Below the pieces are notes generated by a model. The model worked only from the letters and a program-made list of their open reading frames with translations. It ran no database searches and was not told the origin of the DNA. Made by a program: the position numbers and the translations under genes. This document shows positions 61,490 through 64,000 of a DNA stretch of 64,000 nt, one piece after another (the first letter of the stretch is position 1; each line of letters begins with the position of its first letter). Location of the stretch: positions 6,663,501-6,727,500 of the forward strand of contig CP071065.1 of assembly GCA_017164015.1 (NCBI GenBank). The letters are read 5' to 3'. The stretch comes from Nostoc sp. UHCC 0702. Lineage in GTDB: Bacteria; Cyanobacteriota; Cyanobacteriia; Cyanobacteriales; Nostocaceae.

Positions 61490-61756
61490 ATGACAACCCT
61501 AGACTTAGTTCAAGCTGCCGTTAACTCCGGGACTAAAAATATCGAGGAAGCTATCACTGAAGCCATCACTGAAGCTCGTGAAACCTGTGATATCAATGGT
61601 AATAATTCTGCTGGTTGCGCTGTAGCCTGGGATATCGGAGAAGAACTGCAAGCTGAAAAATCACATCAAAAGCAAGCAACACAACACAAAACCTCTTTAG
61701 ACAACTATTGTGCTACGCATCCAGAAGCAATAGAGTGTCTGATCTACGACGTTTAA
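61490..61756 (+). CDS. CP12 family protein
   Basis: 88 residues. CP12 proteins are redox-switched, disordered linkers that hold GAPDH and phosphoribulokinase together in the dark. Both cysteine pairs are present: Cys33/Cys43 in the AWD-containing N-terminal part (TCDINGNNSAGCAVAWD) and Cys74/Cys83 in the GAPDH-binding tail (YCATHPEAIECLIYD). The usual ECRVYD has Leu in place of Arg here. Being placed after transketolase suggests common control, though no shared promoter is shown. Confidence 0.9.
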   Translation: MTTLDLVQAAVNSGTKNIEEAITEAITEARETCDINGNNSAGCAVAWDIGEELQAEKSHQKQATQHKTSLDNYCATHPEAIECLIYDV

Positions 61757-61873
61757 TCTCGCAAATTAGCTGTTGCTGATTTTGTGATTTGTTGAATCAT
61801 CTCTAAATCTGGCGGTGGTGTTTCACTTTCCATTCCTAACTCAGATCTTGCACCAAGAAAAATTGATATAATT

Positions 61874-62161
61874 TTATGACTCAGTAAAAAAGCAAAACCC
61901 TTGATTTAGCGATAAAAGACCATAAAAATGAGGTAGCTTTATCGCGCATCTTTTTACTTTATCTGAGGTTGTACGTAGAGGTGCAAGATATGAGGATCGC
62001 TCCTTAATATTGATTTGATCTGAAATATCAACTTCTGTACCAAGTTTATCAATTACCTGCTGATTAACTATCACTTCCCCTGCCTGAATTAGCCGTTGTG
62101 CCAAGGCGCGAGAAGAACATAAATTTAATTCTACTAATAGTGTATCGAGTCGTGTAGTCAT
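61874..62161 (-). pseudogene. TlyA-type rRNA methyltransferase, S4-domain remnant
   Basis: From ATG 62161 the frame gives TTRLDTLLVELNLCSSRALAQ and RLIQAGEVIVNQQVIDKLG, an S4 RNA-binding domain as at the start of TlyA (haemolysin/rRNA 2'-O-methyltransferase). After IKERSSYLA it leaves the family sequence and ends at 61874. The methyltransferase domain (about 200 residues) is absent. Its start codon lies at the junction with the truncated SRPBCC gene on the opposite strand. Confidence 0.75.
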
Positions 62162-62453
62162 TACCGAAGACCGAGAAAACGAATTGATTGCCTGGACTTC
62201 GGTTGAAGGCGCAGCAATTGAAACCTCTGGTCGCGTCCACTTCAAGCCAGCACCTGGGAATCGTGGCACTGAGGTAAAAACAGTCCGAGAATTTACCCCG
62301 CCTGGGGCTGCGTTGGCGAAGCCCGTCGCAGACATCGCTAAATTGTTTGGCGAAGACCCAGAACTGCAAATTAAAGAAGATTTACGCCGCTTCAGAATGC
62401 TGATGGAAGCAGGCGAGATTGCCACAACAGAAGGTCAACCGCGAGGTCATTAG
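62160..62453 (+). pseudogene. SRPBCC (polyketide cyclase-like) gene, 5'-truncated
   Basis: The open frame starting at ITEDRENELIAW (62160) has no start codon of its own. It continues WTSVEGAAIETSGRVHFKPA, KTVREFTPPG and LQIKEDLRRFRMLMEAGEIATTEGQ, the C-terminal two-thirds of a cyanobacterial SRPBCC ligand-binding protein. The segment ALAKPVADIA seems longer than relatives and is encoded by GCGTTGGCGAAGCCCGTCGC, which looks repeat-derived. It lies directly upstream of the zinc dehydrogenase, a pair usually found together in cyanobacteria. Confidence 0.7.
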
Positions 62454-62551
62454 GTTACAGCCTTGAGTTGGGGACTGAGAGGAGCAGGGGAGCAGAGGAG
62501 ACAAAGAAAATAACCACTGACAACTGACAACTAACTACCGACAAAGGATTA

Positions 62552-63376
62552 ATGGCTATGAAAGCAGTTTGCTGGAACGGTGCCAACGATGTACGGGTAG
62601 AAACAGTACCAGATCCAAAAATCATTAATCCGCGTGATGCTGTTATTAAAATCACAACAACAGCAATTTGCGGTTCTGATTTACACCTTTATAACGGCTA
62701 CATCCCCACAATGGAAAAGGGCGATATCCTGGGTCATGAAATGATGGGGGAAGTCGTTGAAATAGGCAGTGCCGTCAAGAATGTGAAGATAGGCGATCGC
62801 GTGGTTGTACCATTCCCTATCGCCTGTGGTAACTGCTGGTACTGTCAACATGACTTCTGGTCATTGTGCGATAACTCTAACCCAAACGCTTGGTTAGCAG
62901 AAAAATTCATGGGTTATTCACCCTCTGGTATTTTTGGCTACTCTCATATGCTAGGTGGCTACGCTGGTGGTCAAGCTGAATATGCCCGTGTTCCCTTTGC
63001 CGATACTGGTTTGTTTAAGATTCCTGATGGACTAACAGACGAACAAGTAGTGTTTTTAACAGATATCTTCCCCACCGGATATATGGCGGCAGATAACTGT
63101 AATATTCAGCCCGGTGATATTGTCGCAGTCTGGGGGTGTGGCCCAGTCGCACAATTCACAATAAGAAGTGCTTATCTACTTGGTGCTGAACGAGTCATCG
63201 CTATCGATCGAATTCCCGAACGCCTACAGATGGCTAAAGATCAAGGCAAGGCAGAAATCCTTAACTATGAGGAAGTAGATGTTGGTGAAGCCCTCAAAAG
63301 AACTCTCCATGTCCCTCTATCCCCGCACGCAACTTCTCTCCGTGTCCTTCTAATCGATGATATCTCTATCGGGTGA
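62552..63376 (+). pseudogene. Zinc-dependent alcohol dehydrogenase, 3'-truncated
   Basis: Residues 1-249 match zinc-dependent (formaldehyde-dehydrogenase-like) alcohol dehydrogenases. Catalytic zinc ligands are Cys40 (AICGSDLHLYNG) and His62 (GHEMMGE); structural zinc cysteines are 92, 95, 98 and 106. The NAD-binding WGCGPVAQF lies near 194-202. After GEALK the sequence changes abruptly to RTLHVPLSPHATSLRVLLID and stops at 274 residues; intact enzymes are about 390. The second half of the NAD fold is therefore missing and activity is unlikely. The first 249 codons contain no stops, so the truncation is recent. Confidence 0.8.
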
Positions 63377-63695
63377 TGGGCAATGCACGAATATCCCAGG
63401 CACTTTCCCCTTGTTACTAATCCCAAGCTGTACCCCCTACCCATGTATAGCTGGGGACACTTCGGGTGAGCTTCAGTGCATCGCTGGGTGAAAAGTCTTT
63501 GTCTTGAAAAGTTCAGATCGGCGGAAGCCCCCGCCCCGACGCCAGTTGCTTTCCGACGCAAGGCGACAGGATCGCACTGGCTCGACTTTTCGCTTTGTGT
63601 CTAGGTTTTATCATCTGTTGATGTCCTAACACTACTGGCGACAGCTGTATCATATATGATAATTGCTATATATTAATTACAAATTACGAATAAGT
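63377..63695. other. Unassigned sequence between dehydrogenase remnant and msrA
   Basis: 320 bp with higher GC than the surroundings. It includes GGACACTTCGGGTGAGCTTC and GGCGGAAGCCCCCGCCCCGAC palindromic repeat debris, and is possibly the edge of the insertion that replaced the dehydrogenase 3' end. No gene recognised on either strand. Confidence 0.4.
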
Positions 63696-64000
63696 ATGAA
63701 TGCACCAATAGAAAAAGCAACGTTTGGCGGTGGCTGTTTTTGGGGTGTAGAAGCGGCGTTTCGTCAGGTAAAGGGAGTAGTATCAACCTCAGTCGGCTAT
63801 ATGGGGGGAGATTTTCCTAACCCGTCTTATCTCGATGTGTTAGCAAGGATAACAGGTCACGCTGAGGTGGTGCAGGTAGAGTATGATCCACAATATGTAA
63901 GTTATGAAGACTTGCTAGCGGTGTTTTGGGATATACACGATCCGACGACGCTGAACCGTCAAGGCCCAGATAGAGGAGAACAGTACAGGTCAGTAATCTT
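63696..64000 (+). CDS. msrA: Peptide-methionine (S)-S-oxide reductase, partial at window end
   Basis: Repairs S-epimers of oxidised methionine. The first 101 residues are visible from ATG 63696: ATFGGGCFWGVEAAFRQVKGV with catalytic Cys14 in GGCFWG, SVGYMGGDFPNPSYLDVL, TGHAEVVQVEYDP, FWDIHDPTTLNRQGPDRGEQYRS. The reading frame runs off the right edge of the window, so the C-terminal half (including any resolving cysteines) cannot be judged. Confidence 0.95.
   Translation, partial: MNAPIEKATFGGGCFWGVEAAFRQVKGVVSTSVGYMGGDFPNPSYLDVLARITGHAEVVQVEYDPQYVSYEDLLAVFWDIHDPTTLNRQGPDRGEQYRSVI

Noticed and set aside
61874..62425. A single 183-codon minus-strand gene
   Set aside because: Its first half is only the complement of the SRPBCC fragment; real similarity (S4 domain) begins at the ATG at 62161.
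63265..63561. 98-codon minus-strand frame over the dehydrogenase tail
   Set aside because: Arg/Cys-rich composition without family similarity; antisense to the truncated gene and repeat debris.

Overview
The window is chromosomal DNA from a cyanobacterium, most likely a filamentous Nostocales type. The evidence is psbZ, an allophycocyanin alpha-B gene (apcD), CP12, several GCGATCGC (HIP1) octamers, and many short tandem heptamer repeats of the GGGGATT, CAGTTGT and GGGGAGCA kinds. Most housekeeping genes are intact, but the spaces between them are full of MITE-like palindromes, IS scars and gene fragments.

Layout. 1-9.8 kb holds psbZ-ribH, a DHH/CBS/poly(A)-polymerase fusion, asnS, an anti-sigma-type ATPase, a TrmA-family methyltransferase and apcD. 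10.7-15.6 kb holds an antitoxin/Doc pair followed by purL and purF. 15.6-18 kb is a decayed stretch with a recognisable glutathione S-transferase pseudogene. 18-35.6 kb is an exopolysaccharide locus. It has a secreted beta-helix protein, then a minus-strand block running from a Wzc-type tyrosine kinase through flippase, methyltransferase, polymerase/ligase and three glycosyltransferases to the initiating sugar-phosphate transferase. After an IS630 scar come two plus-strand glycosyltransferases.

35.7-41.3 kb holds a type II DnaJ, a P-loop kinase, glgC and an FkbM methyltransferase. The FkbM gene is bounded by a near-identical duplication of the glgC start and leader. 41.5-48.2 kb is the most unusual part, a protease-centred locus. 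It contains a caspase-nSTAND-WD40 protein, a divergent Trypco1-type small protein, a free-standing subtilisin-prodomain-like protein, a cytoplasmic subtilase, and a small Tat-signal protein with a duplicated CTGGKP tail. I read this as a candidate proteolytic conflict or immunity module; its function is inferred from domains and neighbours only.

48.9-64 kb holds a GH13 amylase, a fasciclin protein, rpoZ, a DUF1818 gene and tRNA-Pro(GGG). Next come TnpB and IS5 remnants that cut off a histidine kinase, a purple-acid-type phosphatase, a Uma2 nuclease, a membrane protein plus PhnD-like pair, an animal-type transketolase beside CP12, a scrapyard of tlyA, SRPBCC and zinc-dehydrogenase fragments, and the start of msrA.

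At least three coding sequences (the DHH/CBS/PAP gene, purL and the membrane protein at 57660) carry repeat-family DNA translated in frame. This shows how repeats spread here without breaking genes.
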